A stretch of DNA of 64,000 nucleotides from Herbaspirillum sp. SJZ107 (GTDB lineage Bacteria; Pseudomonadota; Gammaproteobacteria; Burkholderiales; Burkholderiaceae_D), in assembly GCF_006715485.1 (NCBI RefSeq), contig NZ_VFNH01000003.1, forward strand, positions 744,001 through 808,000, written 5' to 3'. Of the stretch, positions 27,112 through 36,027 are shown one piece after another. The notes beneath the pieces were generated by a model, which searched no databases, had not been told where the DNA came from, and saw nothing but the letters and a program-made list of their open reading frames with translations. A program made the position numbers and the translations under genes. How positions within the stretch are numbered: the first letter of the stretch is position 1; each line of letters begins with the position of its first letter.

Positions 27112-28761
27112 TTATATTGTCGTCTCCGCTGTCGTCTGCGCGGTGGTTTCGAGAATCCATTGCGCCGCCTGTTCGGCGATCATCAGGGTCGGTGAATTCG
27201 TGTTGCCGGACGTGATCCACGGCATGACGGAGGCGTCGACCACGCGCAATCCGGCCACGCCGTTGACCCGCAGGCGGCTGTCGAGCACCGACAAGGGATC
27301 GCCGGCAGGACCCATGCGGCAGGTGCCGACCGGGTGGAAAATCGTGGTGCCGATCAGGCCGGCCGCTTCGGCCAGCTCTTCCTCGGTGCGGTAATGCGGT
27401 CCCGGCTTGAACTCTTCGGGCCGGTATTTCGCCAGCGCGGGAGACGCAACGATACGCCGCGTCAGCGCCAGCGCATCGGCTGCGACCTTGCGGTCTTCGG
27501 CCGTGCTCAGGTAATTCGGCGTGATCTTCGGTGCTACGTAACTGTCGTTCGAGGCAAGGCGGACATGGCCGCGCGAGCTCGGGCGCAGGTTGCAGACGCT
27601 GGCCGTGAACGCTGGAAAACCGTGCAGGGGATCGCCGAATTTTTCCAGAGACAGCGGCTGCACGTGGTATTGCAGGTTGGGCGTGGCCTGGGACGGGTCG
27701 GAGCGGGCAAACGCCCCCAGCTGCGACGGCGCCATCGACATCGGCCCGCTCTGCGACAGCACGTATTGCAGCCCGATCAGCATCTTGCCGTACCAGGAAG
27801 CGGCGCTGGTGTTCAGCGAACGCGCGCCGCTGATGCGGTAGACCATGCGCAATTGCAGGTGATCCTGCAGGTTGGCGCCGACGCCGGGGGCATCGACGCG
27901 CGGCCGGATGCCGTGCGCGTGCAGCAAGGCAGCCGGCCCGATGCCGGACAATTGCAGGATGTGCGGCGAGCCGATGGCGCCGGCGGCGAGCAGGGTTTCG
28001 CGGCGCGCGGTGGCGCTGAACGCCCTGCCCCCGCCCGTAAAACGCACGCCGCGGCAGACCTGGCCGTGTTCGCTGTCCTCGATCAGCAGCCGCTCGACGT
28101 GGCAGCCGGTCATGATGGTCAGATTCGGGCGCCGCGCCGCCGGCCGCAAGAAGGCCTTGGCCGTGTTCAGGCGGATGCCGCGGCGCTGGTTGACGTCGAA
28201 ATAGGCGCAGCCGGCGTTATCGCCGCCATTGAAATCGTCGATTTTGGGGATGCCGTTCTCGGCCGCCGCTTCGCGGAACGCATCCAGGATCTCCCAGGAC
28301 AGGCGCTGGCGCTCGACGCGCCACTCGCCGCCGCTGCCGTGGATGGCGCTGGCGCCGCCGTGATGGTCTTCGCTGCGTTTAAAAACCGGCAGCACGGCAT
28401 CCCAGCGCCAGGATGGATCGCCGGTGAACGCGGCCCAGCGGTCGTAGTCGCCGGCCTGGCCGCGCATGTAGATCATGCCGTTGATCGAGGAACTGCCGCC
28501 CAGTACTTTACCGCGTGGATACAGGAGGGTGCGGCCGCCCAGGCCCGCTTCGATTTCGGTGCGGAACAGCCAGTCGGTGCGCGGATTGTCGATGCAGTAG
28601 AGGTAGCCGACCGGGATGTGGATCCACAGGTAGTCATCCTTGCCGCCGGCTTCGATCAGCAAGACCCGGGTGTCCGAGCGGCGCGTGAGACGGTTGGCCA
28701 GCAGGCAGCCGGCGGTGCCGGCGCCGACGATGACGTAATCGTATTCTCCCGCCGATTCCAT
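27112..28761 (-). CDS. GMC family FAD oxidoreductase (choline/alcohol dehydrogenase type)
   Basis: A 549-residue flavoprotein of the glucose-methanol-choline family. Seen: ADP-binding DYVIVGAGTAGCLLANRL at residues 8-25, the GMC signature region GKVLGGSSSINGMIYMRGQ near 85, and the C-terminal GTCRMG and SGNTNSPTLMIAEQAA segments near 480-535 that hold the active-site His/Asn area (here the last His is Asn, as in several alcohol dehydrogenases of this family). It probably oxidises an alcohol whose uptake or processing is handled by the liv importer and hydrolase in the same operon. GAGAGG precedes the ATG. Confidence 0.9.
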   Translation of the reverse strand: MESAGEYDYVIVGAGTAGCLLANRLTRRSDTRVLLIEAGGKDDYLWIHIPVGYLYCIDNPRTDWLFRTEIEAGLGGRTLLYPRGKVLGGSSSINGMIYMRGQAGDYDRWAAFTGDPSWRWDAVLPVFKRSEDHHGGASAIHGSGGEWRVERQRLSWEILDAFREAAAENGIPKIDDFNGGDNAGCAYFDVNQRRGIRLNTAKAFLRPAARRPNLTIMTGCHVERLLIEDSEHGQVCRGVRFTGGGRAFSATARRETLLAAGAIGSPHILQLSGIGPAALLHAHGIRPRVDAPGVGANLQDHLQLRMVYRISGARSLNTSAASWYGKMLIGLQYVLSQSGPMSMAPSQLGAFARSDPSQATPNLQYHVQPLSLEKFGDPLHGFPAFTASVCNLRPSSRGHVRLASNDSYVAPKITPNYLSTAEDRKVAADALALTRRIVASPALAKYRPEEFKPGPHYRTEEELAEAAGLIGTTIFHPVGTCRMGPAGDPLSVLDSRLRVNGVAGLRVVDASVMPWITSGNTNSPTLMIAEQAAQWILETTAQTTAETTI

Positions 28762-28871
28762 GCCGCGCCTCTCGATCCGTATACGTCGATCAGGTAATGC
28801 CGCTCAGGATGCAGATCAGAACTTCGTGGAGGCAAGCTTACCAGATGATTAAGGTTTACAGGCACTCATCC

Positions 28872-29122
28872 GTTGTGGATAAGGGTTTGCATATCCACAG
28901 GTATCGATTGTGGGGAACGCCGCTTTTGTTCGTGGTCGAAAATCTTGTCCAGTTTTTCCACGAGGCACATACAAGGTCGACCCACTGCCTTATACGGCAC
29001 GTAAACGATTGATCTTGTGGATAAAACCTGGCTTATCCACAGAGGATGGGGGTCGTTAACTATTACCATTATTCTGTATACAAGCTTTTGGTTGTAAACC
29101 TGACGACGCGCTTTGCGCATGT
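28872..29122. repeat. DnaA-box repeat unit 1
   Basis: First of three diverged units of about 250 bases. DnaA boxes TTATCCACA or its complement: perfect at 28874-28882, 29016-29024 and 29033-29041, near-perfect at 28891-28899. GTAAAC at 29001 lies 32 bases before the 29033 box, as in units 2 and 3. The distance between the outer boxes is 159 bases. The last part has the CGTTAACTATTACC stretch shared with the other units. Confidence 0.85.
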
Positions 29123-29132
29123 GGCCGCGTTC

Positions 29133-29157
29133 AAAAAAAAAGCCGCCTTCGGGCGGC
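29133..29157 (-). terminator. Minus-strand intrinsic terminator between repeat units
   Basis: GCCGCC-TTCG-GGCGGC with nine A residues on its left on the plus strand: read on the minus strand this is a stem followed by nine T residues. No minus-strand gene is visible upstream of it for a kilobase, so something in the array may be transcribed leftward. Confidence 0.8.
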
Positions 29158-29309
29158 GTTAACGCTGTCGAACCGGTCAACCAAAAAGCGGCCGTCACCG
29201 GACAAAAAAATCTCACGGCGCCGATCCAGTTCCCGCCCTGGATCGCAATCCTGCTTCGACGGCCTTGCCGGCTACCTGAAAACCCGGTTTACCAATAAAA
29301 ACCAGCGCC

Positions 29310-29553
29310 GCTGTGGATAAGCCCATGCATATCAACAGGATCGAATGTGCGGAACTGCCCCGCTCGTCCACAGCCTGATTTTTGTCCAGTTAACGTCCTC
29401 GCCAGACACAAGGCTTGTTCAGCTGCTTGAAACACAGGTAAACCATTGAGGCTGTGAAGAAAATCCGGCTTATCCACAGACAGGCAGGCGTTTACTATCA
29501 CTACCAATTTATATATTTATCCAAGTTAACTAAAACAACGACGCGGTGCGCGT
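29310..29553. repeat. DnaA-box repeat unit 2
   Basis: Second unit. Perfect DnaA boxes at 29312-29320 and 29470-29478, weak ones at 29331-29339 and 29364-29372. GTAAAC at 29438 is 32 bases before the 29470 box. The outer boxes are 158 bases apart. It ends in an AT-rich tract (29491-29535) with the shared GTTTACTATCACTACCA motif and TTATATATTTA. Confidence 0.85.
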
Positions 29554-29794
29554 GGACAAACGACTGCGGCCTGGCCGCTTGATTGCATGCTTTCATTTGT
29601 CTACAGGAAGAACGCGATGCGAACCCATCGCAGGGAAGCTGGTTAACGGGTGATCGAAAACGGGTTGCCGAACATGGCATGCACAACCAGGACGGCCGGT
29701 CAGAACCGCCGGCAGGTTACCGGCATGGTTTACGGCAGCGCCATTCCTGCAAAACTGGTTCTGAAGACAACAAATCCAGCCCTTCCGACAGGCG

Positions 29795-30035
29795 TCTGTG
29801 GAGAAAGCCCTGCATATCCACAGGACTGGATGTGCAGAAGACGTCTTTTCTGGTTAACGCCGCTTTTTGTCCACGAACGGTTCAGCTTAGATACAATCCT
29901 TTTCCAGCGTATACGCCGTCACGTAAACCGTTGATGCTGTAGACAAATCCGGCTTTATCCACAGACGAAGCCGCGTTTACTATCTACTACCAGTTTTTAT
30001 ATATATCTTTGGTCTATTAAAACAAAAACCGGCAA
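29795..30035. repeat. DnaA-box repeat unit 3
   Basis: Third unit. Perfect DnaA box at 29955-29963, 8-of-9 matches at 29797-29805 and 29814-29822. GTAAAC at 29923 is again 32 bases before the right box and the outer boxes are 158 bases apart. The AT tract at 29975-30007 repeats GTTTACTATC-TACTACCAG and ends in TTTTTATATATATC. Confidence 0.85.
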
Positions 30036-30180
30036 GCAGAGGAGCAGGACGGCAAACGGCGTAAACGACCACTACTGGCGTAAACATGCGTATACGCCGA
30101 ACGCATAGGTCAGCAATGAAGTACCTATACATCCAGCGTATGAGCACGACAGCAGGCATGTATGCGTCCGGCGTATACAC
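29907..30180. promoter_or_regulatory. GCGTATACGC palindromes upstream of mtnN
   Basis: The 10-bp palindrome GCGTATACGC occurs at 29907-29916 and 30088-30097, with a 9-of-10 copy at 30171-30180. A CGTATACG core also lies at 28778-28785 before the GMC gene. They are candidate operators for mtnN or for the repeat region; no regulator is identified. Confidence 0.45.
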
Positions 30181-30220
30181 CGTTAACATCACCTTCAACC
30201 CCTTCCAGGACGGTCAATTT

Positions 30221-31012
30221 ATGCGGTTAGGCATCATCAGCGCCTTGCACGAAGAACAGCAGGGCCTCGTGGAAGCCATGCAGAGCCCCTACAAGATCAT
30301 CCATGGCATGCGTGAGGTCTGGGTCGGACAACTGTGGGAAATCGACGCTGTGTGCGTTTTATCGCGAATTGGCAAGGTTGCCGCTGCCATGACGGCGACA
30401 CTGCTTGTGGAAAAATTTGGTGTTACCCACATCCTGTTCACGGGCGTGGCCGGCAGTGCCGACAAATCGGTGCATGTCGGCGACATCGTGGTCGCGGAAT
30501 CGCTGGTTCAGCACGACATGGATGCGAGTCCCTTGTTTCCACGTCATGAAGTGCCGTTAACCGGGATCAGCCACTTCGCGTCGGACCAGACCATGGCGCT
30601 GCAACTGCTCCAGGCAGCCGGCGATTTCCTCGACACCGAACTGGCAACAAGCATCGATGCCCAGGAAAGGGCCGTATTCGCGCTCCAGGCGCCGCGCGTC
30701 CATCGAGGCCTCATCGGTAGCGGCGACCAGTTCGTGGGCAGCAGAGAGCGCATACAGGCCCTTGGCGCGGCTCTGCCGGGTTTGCTGGCGGTCGAGATGG
30801 AAGGTGCTGCCGTGGCCCAGGTGTGTTTCGAGCTCGGCATACCGTTCGGCGTGATCCGCACGATTTCCGACAATGCCAATGAAAACGCGGCCACCGATTT
30901 CATGCGCTTCGTGAAATCGGTGGCCGCGCGTTATGCATTTTGTATCGTCCGCCAGTTCTGCCGGCAACTGGGGGCAGGCGTTCAGCCCAATAAAGTGTCT
31001 GCCGGCACGTAG
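30221..31012 (+). CDS. mtnN: 5'-methylthioadenosine/S-adenosylhomocysteine nucleosidase
   Basis: A 263-residue nucleosidase of the MTA/SAH (Pfs) family, which releases adenine from MTA, SAH and 5'-deoxyadenosine. Seen: GIISALHEEQQGL at the N-terminus (catalytic Glu region), FTGVAGSADKSVHVGDIVVAES near residue 73-94, the catalytic VEMEGAAVAQV near 192 and the catalytic Asp in TISDNANENA near 217. The frame is open upstream to 30086, but the conserved N-terminus begins at 30221 with AGGACGG in front. Its codon use is less GC-biased than that of neighbours. It overlaps the convergent ald gene by 31 bases. Confidence 0.9.
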   Translation: MRLGIISALHEEQQGLVEAMQSPYKIIHGMREVWVGQLWEIDAVCVLSRIGKVAAAMTATLLVEKFGVTHILFTGVAGSADKSVHVGDIVVAESLVQHDMDASPLFPRHEVPLTGISHFASDQTMALQLLQAAGDFLDTELATSIDAQERAVFALQAPRVHRGLIGSGDQFVGSRERIQALGAALPGLLAVEMEGAAVAQVCFELGIPFGVIRTISDNANENAATDFMRFVKSVAARYAFCIVRQFCRQLGAGVQPNKVSAGT

Positions 31013-32097
31013 TCGTAGCCGAGGTCCCAGGCCACGGCCTGGTGCGTGATCTTGCCCTGGCAGACGTTCAGGCCATTCCTGAGGTGGGGATCGTCGCGCA
31101 GCGCCCCCTGCCAGCCTTTGTTGGCCAGCGCGATCGCGTGCGCGATGGTGGCGTTGTTCAGCGCAAAGGTCGAGGTCCGCGCCACCGCGCCCGGCATGTT
31201 CGCCACGCAGTAATGGACGACGCCGTCGACCATGAAGGTCGGGTCGGCGTGGGTGGTCGGGTGCGAGGTCTCGAAGCAGCCGCCCTGGTCGATCGCGACG
31301 TCGACCATGACTGCCCCCTTTTTCATGCGCGACACCATCGCCCGCGTGACCAGCTTCGGCGCCGCCGCGCCCGGCACCAGCACGCCGCCGACGACCAGGT
31401 CGGCCGACAGCACCGCTTCCTCGATCGCGTGCGCATTCGAATACAGGGTCGAGATGCGGTTGCCGAACACCAGGTCGAGCTGGCGCAGGCGGTCGACGTT
31501 CTTATCGAGCACGGTGACGCGGGCGCCGCTGCCGACCGCCATCTGCAGTGCATTGGTGCCGACCACGCCGGCGCCGATGACGACCACGTGGCCGGCCGCC
31601 ACGCCGGGTACGCCGCCCAGCAGCAGGCCCATGCCGCCCTTCGACTTTTCCAGGTGGCTGGCGCCGGCCTGGATCGCCATCCGCCCCGCCACCTCGCTCA
31701 TCGGCGCCAGCAGCGGCAAACCGCCGCCGGGGCCGGTGATGGTTTCGTAGGCGATGCAGACGGCGCTGGCATCGATCAGCGCCGCGGTCTGCTCCGGATC
31801 CGGCGCCAGGTGCAGATAGGTGTACAGGATCTGGCCCGGGCGCAGCATGGCGCATTCGCCCGGCTGCGGTTCCTTGACCTTCACGATCATGTCGGCCTGC
31901 GCGAAGATGGCGCGCGCATCGCCGGCGATGCTGGCGCCGGCCGCCTGGTATTGCGCATCGGTCAGGCCGATCTCGGCACCGGCGCCGGTCTGCACCATCA
32001 CCTGGTGGCCGCGCGCCACCAGCTCATGCACGCTGGGTGGCGTCAGGCCGACCCGGTACTCGTGGTTTTTGATTTCTTTGGGAACGCCTACTAGCAT
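30982..32097 (-). CDS. ald: Alanine dehydrogenase
   Basis: A 371-residue NAD-dependent L-alanine dehydrogenase that interconverts alanine with pyruvate and ammonia. Seen: N-terminal VGVPKEIKNHEYRVGLTP, catalytic Lys/His area with MSEVAGRMAIQAGASHLEK near 130, and the NAD-binding VVIGAGVVGTNALQMA near 170. ATG at 32097 has GGAGGAAGAC in front, so the four extra upstream codons were dropped. Its 3' end overlaps mtnN tail-to-tail. Confidence 0.96.
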   Translation of the reverse strand: MLVGVPKEIKNHEYRVGLTPPSVHELVARGHQVMVQTGAGAEIGLTDAQYQAAGASIAGDARAIFAQADMIVKVKEPQPGECAMLRPGQILYTYLHLAPDPEQTAALIDASAVCIAYETITGPGGGLPLLAPMSEVAGRMAIQAGASHLEKSKGGMGLLLGGVPGVAAGHVVVIGAGVVGTNALQMAVGSGARVTVLDKNVDRLRQLDLVFGNRISTLYSNAHAIEEAVLSADLVVGGVLVPGAAAPKLVTRAMVSRMKKGAVMVDVAIDQGGCFETSHPTTHADPTFMVDGVVHYCVANMPGAVARTSTFALNNATIAHAIALANKGWQGALRDDPHLRNGLNVCQGKITHQAVAWDLGYDYVPADTLLG

Positions 32098-32153
32098 GTC
32101 TTCCTCCAAGTTATGCTAACTACAGGACTACAGAATTCGGGGCTCCCGGATGA

Positions 32154-35100
32154 TCACACTCCCAGCGTCATCAGGCTTGCGTTACCCCCAGCCGCGGTCG
32201 TGTTGACGCACAGCGCGCGTTCCGCCACCAGGCGCCACAGGGCGACCGGCGCGTTCTCGCGGGTGTCGACGATGCCGACGATGGCGCCCGGACGGCCTGC
32301 CAGCCGGTCATGCAGCGTGTTCGATGCGCCGGCCTCGACCAGCGCCATCGCGACATCGCTGCCTTCCAGCCTGGCGGCGCCGATCACGCGCAGCTGCGCC
32401 TGTACGCCGGCCGGCAGGTTGGCCGGCAGCAGCGCGCGGCCCTCTTCCAGCACCAGCGCACGGTTGCCGGTGGCGAACACCGCCGCCAGCTGGTTCAGCA
32501 GTCCGGCGGTCGACGCGGCGGCGCACAGGACCGTACCGCGCGGGACGAAGGCGAGCCGGTTGCGCTCGCCGGTCGGACCCGGCAATTCCAGCTCGATGCC
32601 GTCCAGCGTGGTCTGCATGTAGCCGTCGGCCAGCGTGGCGAGCGCGGCATGGCCGTTGGCGCGCGCCCAGGCCAGCAGCGCGTCCAGCGCGGCATTGCTG
32701 CGGCGCTCGTGGGTGAGGAGCGGCGCCGCATCCTGTTGCAGGCGCTTCAGGTAGAGCGGACCGCCGGCCTTGGGGCCGGTGCCGGATTTGCCTTCTCCGC
32801 CGAAGGGCTGCACGCCGACCACGGCACCGACGATGTTGCGGTTGACGTAGATGTTGCCGACGTGGGCGCGCGTGGCGATGAAGTCGATGGTCTCGTCGAT
32901 GCGCGAATGCACGCCCAGCGTCAGGCCGTAGCCGGTGGCGTTGATGGTGTCGACCACTTGCCCCAGGTCGGCGCGGCGGTAGCGCACGATGTGCAGTACC
33001 GGGCCGAACACTTCGCGCTGCAGCTCGGCCAGCGAACCGATTTCCAGCACCGTCGGCGGCACGAAGGTGCCCTGCTGCGCCAGGCCATCCGGCAGCGACA
33101 GCGAGAAATGCTGTTTCGCATTCGCCTTCATGCGCTCGATGTGGCCCAGCAGGTTGCCCTGCGCTTCGGCATCGATCACCGGGCCGATATCGGTGGCCAG
33201 GCGGTCCGGCACGCCGACGCGCAATTCCTGCATCGCGCCCTTCAGCATGCGGATCGTCTTATCGGCGATATCGTCCTGCAGGAACAGCACGCGCAGCGCC
33301 GAGCAGCGCTGGCCGGCACTGTCGAAGGCCGAGCTCAGGACGTCCTGCACCACCTGTTCCGGCAGCGCCGAGGAATCGACGATCAGGGCGTTCTGGCCAC
33401 CGGTTTCCGCAATCAGCGGAATGTCGCCGCCCTCGCGCACGGCGCGCTGGGCCAGCGTGCGGTTGATCAATTGGGCGACTTCGGTCGAGCCGGTAAAAAT
33501 CACGCCGTTTACGCGCGCATCGTCGGTCAAGGCGGCGCCGACGGTTTCGCCGCGGCCCGGCAGCAGCTGCAGCGCGCCGGCCGGCACACCGGCCTCGTGA
33601 AACAGCTGCACCGCGCGGAAGGCGATCAGTGGCGTCTGTTCGGCCGGTTTTGCCAGCACGGTGTTGCCGGCGGCCAGCGCGGCCGCGACCTGGCCGGTAA
33701 AAATCGCCAGCGGGAAGTTCCATGGGCTGATGCATGTCACGGGTCCCAGCGCCCGGCTGGTGCTGGCGCTGCGGATCTCGGCCGCGTAATAGCGCAGGAA
33801 GTCGACGGCTTCGCGGATTTCCGCGATCGCGTTGGGCAGCGATTTACCGGCTTCGCGCACGGCCAGCGCCATCAGTTCGGCCTGGTGCCGTTCGAACAGA
33901 TCGCCCACGCGCAGCAGGATGTCGGCACGCGCGGCGTTGCCGAGACCCTCCCACGCCGGTGCGGCGGCCACGGCGGCATCCAGCGCGGTATCGACGTCGC
34001 CGACTGTCGCTTCGGTAATTTGGCCGACGATATCGGCCGACTGCGCCGGGTTCACGATATTCAGCGCGCCCGCCGCTTCGAGTTGGCCATCGATCAATGG
34101 CGCTGCCACGTAGGGACGCGCAGTGCCCAGTTCGCCTGCCAGGGCGGCCAGTACGTCTTCGTTGGCGAGATCCAGGCCGCTGGAATTCCTGCGGCCGTCC
34201 GGATACAGCGCCTGCGGCAGCGGGATGCGCGGATGCGGCAGGCAGTTGGCGGCACGGGCGGCGTCGAACGGGTCGGTCAACAGCGTCTCGATCGGCACGC
34301 TTTCGTCGACGATCTGGTTGACGAACGACGAATTGGCGCCGTTTTCCAGCAGCCGGCGCACCAGGTAGGCCAGCAGGGTTTCGTGCGAACCGACCGGCGC
34401 ATAGATGCGGCAGGCTTTATCCAGATTCTCGGCACCGACGACCTGGTCGTACAGCGTCTCTCCCATGCCGTGCAGGCACTGGAATTCGTAATTCTGCACA
34501 TTGTCCGCCTTGGCCCAGGTGTAGATCACGGACAGGGTATGGGCGTTGTGGGTGGCGAACTGGGCGTAGATGACGTCGGTCGCGCCCAAGAGCTTGCGCG
34601 CGCAGGTGAGGTAGGAAACGTCGGTGTACACCTTTCTCGTGTACACCGGGTAACCCGGCAGGCCGTCGACCTGGGCGCGCTTGATCTCGGCATCCCAGTA
34701 CGCGCCCTTGACCAGGCGCACCATGAACTTGCGGCCGCTGCGGCGCGCCAGGTCGACCACGAAGTCGATCACGAACGGGCAGCGTTTTTGATAGCCCTGC
34801 ACCACCAGGCCGATGCCCTCGAAGCCGGCCAGGTCGGGGTCGAAGGCCAGCGCTTCCAGCATGTCGAGCGAAATCTCGAGGCGGTCGGCTTCTTCGGCGT
34901 CGATGTTGATGCCGATGTTGTAGCCCTTGGCGAGCAGCACCAGCTGGCGCACGCGCGGCAGCAGTTCCGCCATCACGCGCGCATACTGGGCCCGGCTGTA
35001 GCGTGGATGCAGCGCCGACAGCTTGATGGAGATGCCCGGACCGTCCTTGATGCCGCGGCCATTCGAGGCTTTACCGATCGCGTGGATCGCCGCTTCGTAC

Positions 35101-35801
35101 GAGGCGTAGTAATGCTGCGCATCGAGCTCGGTCAGCGCGGCTTCGCCCAGCATGTCGTAGGAGTAGCGGTAGCCGCGGGTTTCGTTGTCGCGGCTGTTCT
35201 TCAGCGCTTCCTCGATGGTCTGGCCGGTTACGAACTGGTTGCCGAGCATGCGCATCGCCAGGTCGACGCCCTTGCGGATCAGCGGTTCGCCGCCCTTCGC
35301 GATCATCCGCGTCAGCGCGGCGCCCAGGCCTTTTTCACTACTCGACCCCACCAGCTTGCCGGTGACCAATAAACCCCAGGTGGCGGCGTTCACGAACAGC
35401 GACGGCGATTCGCCCAGGTGCTTTTTCCAGTCGCCCTTGCTGATCTTGTCGGCGATCAGGCGGTCGGCCGTCTCGCTGTCCGGGATGCGCAGCAGCGCTT
35501 CGGCGAGGCACATCAGGGCTACGCCTTCCTCGGACGACAGCGAGAATTCGTGCATCAGCGCATCCACCCCGGACGCGCGGGTGCGCTTGGCACGCACCGC
35601 GCTCACCAGGCGATGCGCCAGGCCGTGCGCGTCCGCATGCGCGCGCGCGCCCTGCGCCAGCAGCCATTCCACCGCGGTGGTCTCGTCGCGGCGGTAGGCG
35701 GCGGTGATCGCGGCACGCAGTGGCGCCTGGGCGCTGCGGGTCTCGGCTTGCAGGGCGTCGAAAGGAACGAAGGTGGTGGCCGGGGCGGCGGCAATGTTCA
35801 T
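32154..35801 (-). CDS. putA: Bifunctional proline dehydrogenase / P5C dehydrogenase PutA
   Basis: A 1215-residue enzyme that oxidises proline to glutamate. Proline dehydrogenase (about residues 150-480): KDGPGISIKLSALHPRYS, FMVRLVKGAYWDAEIKRAQ. P5C dehydrogenase (about 570-1030): SPWNFPLAIFTGQVAAALAAG, and catalytic Cys in SAGQRCSALRVLF. A C-terminal aldehyde-dehydrogenase-like extension follows. It starts directly at the arm domain: the ribbon-helix-helix DNA-binding domain of E. coli PutA is absent. It should therefore not repress itself, and a divergent Lrp-type gene at 36028 is the likely regulator. Confidence 0.96.
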   Translation of the reverse strand: MNIAAAPATTFVPFDALQAETRSAQAPLRAAITAAYRRDETTAVEWLLAQGARAHADAHGLAHRLVSAVRAKRTRASGVDALMHEFSLSSEEGVALMCLAEALLRIPDSETADRLIADKISKGDWKKHLGESPSLFVNAATWGLLVTGKLVGSSSEKGLGAALTRMIAKGGEPLIRKGVDLAMRMLGNQFVTGQTIEEALKNSRDNETRGYRYSYDMLGEAALTELDAQHYYASYEAAIHAIGKASNGRGIKDGPGISIKLSALHPRYSRAQYARVMAELLPRVRQLVLLAKGYNIGINIDAEEADRLEISLDMLEALAFDPDLAGFEGIGLVVQGYQKRCPFVIDFVVDLARRSGRKFMVRLVKGAYWDAEIKRAQVDGLPGYPVYTRKVYTDVSYLTCARKLLGATDVIYAQFATHNAHTLSVIYTWAKADNVQNYEFQCLHGMGETLYDQVVGAENLDKACRIYAPVGSHETLLAYLVRRLLENGANSSFVNQIVDESVPIETLLTDPFDAARAANCLPHPRIPLPQALYPDGRRNSSGLDLANEDVLAALAGELGTARPYVAAPLIDGQLEAAGALNIVNPAQSADIVGQITEATVGDVDTALDAAVAAAPAWEGLGNAARADILLRVGDLFERHQAELMALAVREAGKSLPNAIAEIREAVDFLRYYAAEIRSASTSRALGPVTCISPWNFPLAIFTGQVAAALAAGNTVLAKPAEQTPLIAFRAVQLFHEAGVPAGALQLLPGRGETVGAALTDDARVNGVIFTGSTEVAQLINRTLAQRAVREGGDIPLIAETGGQNALIVDSSALPEQVVQDVLSSAFDSAGQRCSALRVLFLQDDIADKTIRMLKGAMQELRVGVPDRLATDIGPVIDAEAQGNLLGHIERMKANAKQHFSLSLPDGLAQQGTFVPPTVLEIGSLAELQREVFGPVLHIVRYRRADLGQVVDTINATGYGLTLGVHSRIDETIDFIATRAHVGNIYVNRNIVGAVVGVQPFGGEGKSGTGPKAGGPLYLKRLQQDAAPLLTHERRSNAALDALLAWARANGHAALATLADGYMQTTLDGIELELPGPTGERNRLAFVPRGTVLCAAASTAGLLNQLAAVFATGNRALVLEEGRALLPANLPAGVQAQLRVIGAARLEGSDVAMALVEAGASNTLHDRLAGRPGAIVGIVDTRENAPVALWRLVAERALCVNTTAAGGNASLMTLGV

Positions 35802-35942
35802 GGAAACTCGAAAAAAAGTGAAGAATCGGGGTCAATCAGGGGCTAGCTGCGCATGGCAAAACGCGCCGCACCGTAAATACGGCCGGCGCGAGTCGGAATG
35901 CGGAAACATGATTCGATTGTAGAGAGAATTCTTCTTGATTAA

Positions 35943-35999
35943 TTCTGTTTTTACAGAAGACTAGCAATAGATAGTTTTTGGTGAGAGAATTTCACCAAA
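35943..35999. promoter_or_regulatory. putA/Lrp divergent operator candidates
   Basis: In the 226-base AT-rich gap between putA and the Lrp-type gene are TTCTGT-TTTT-ACAGAA (35943-35958) and TTTGGTGA-N7-TCACCAAA (35977-35999), both perfect inverted repeats. The second lies 29 bases before the Lrp ATG. They are the natural binding sites for the divergent regulator; the assignment is inference. Confidence 0.65.
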
Positions 36000-36027
36000 T
36001 AATATTTATAGTGGAGAGTGAACCAAG

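Noticed and set aside
28866..29686. Small minus-strand open frames in the DnaA-box array (for example 28866-29216 and 29289-29507)
   Set aside because: The frames share a little sequence (PVDM, LIH) only because the DNA units are homologous, and unit 3 has stops and shifts in that frame. Composition is not coding-like.
28872..30035. CRISPR array
   Set aside because: Three long, diverged units with non-uniform spacers; no short identical repeats and no cas genes.
28872..30035. Calling this region oriC outright
   Set aside because: DnaA boxes and AT tracts fit, but dnaA, dnaN and rpmH are not here and no skew or copy-number data are available, so it is kept as a hypothesis.
32310..35372. Plus-strand open frame of 1020 codons opposite putA
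   Set aside because: Antisense to a clear PutA; no recognisable protein.
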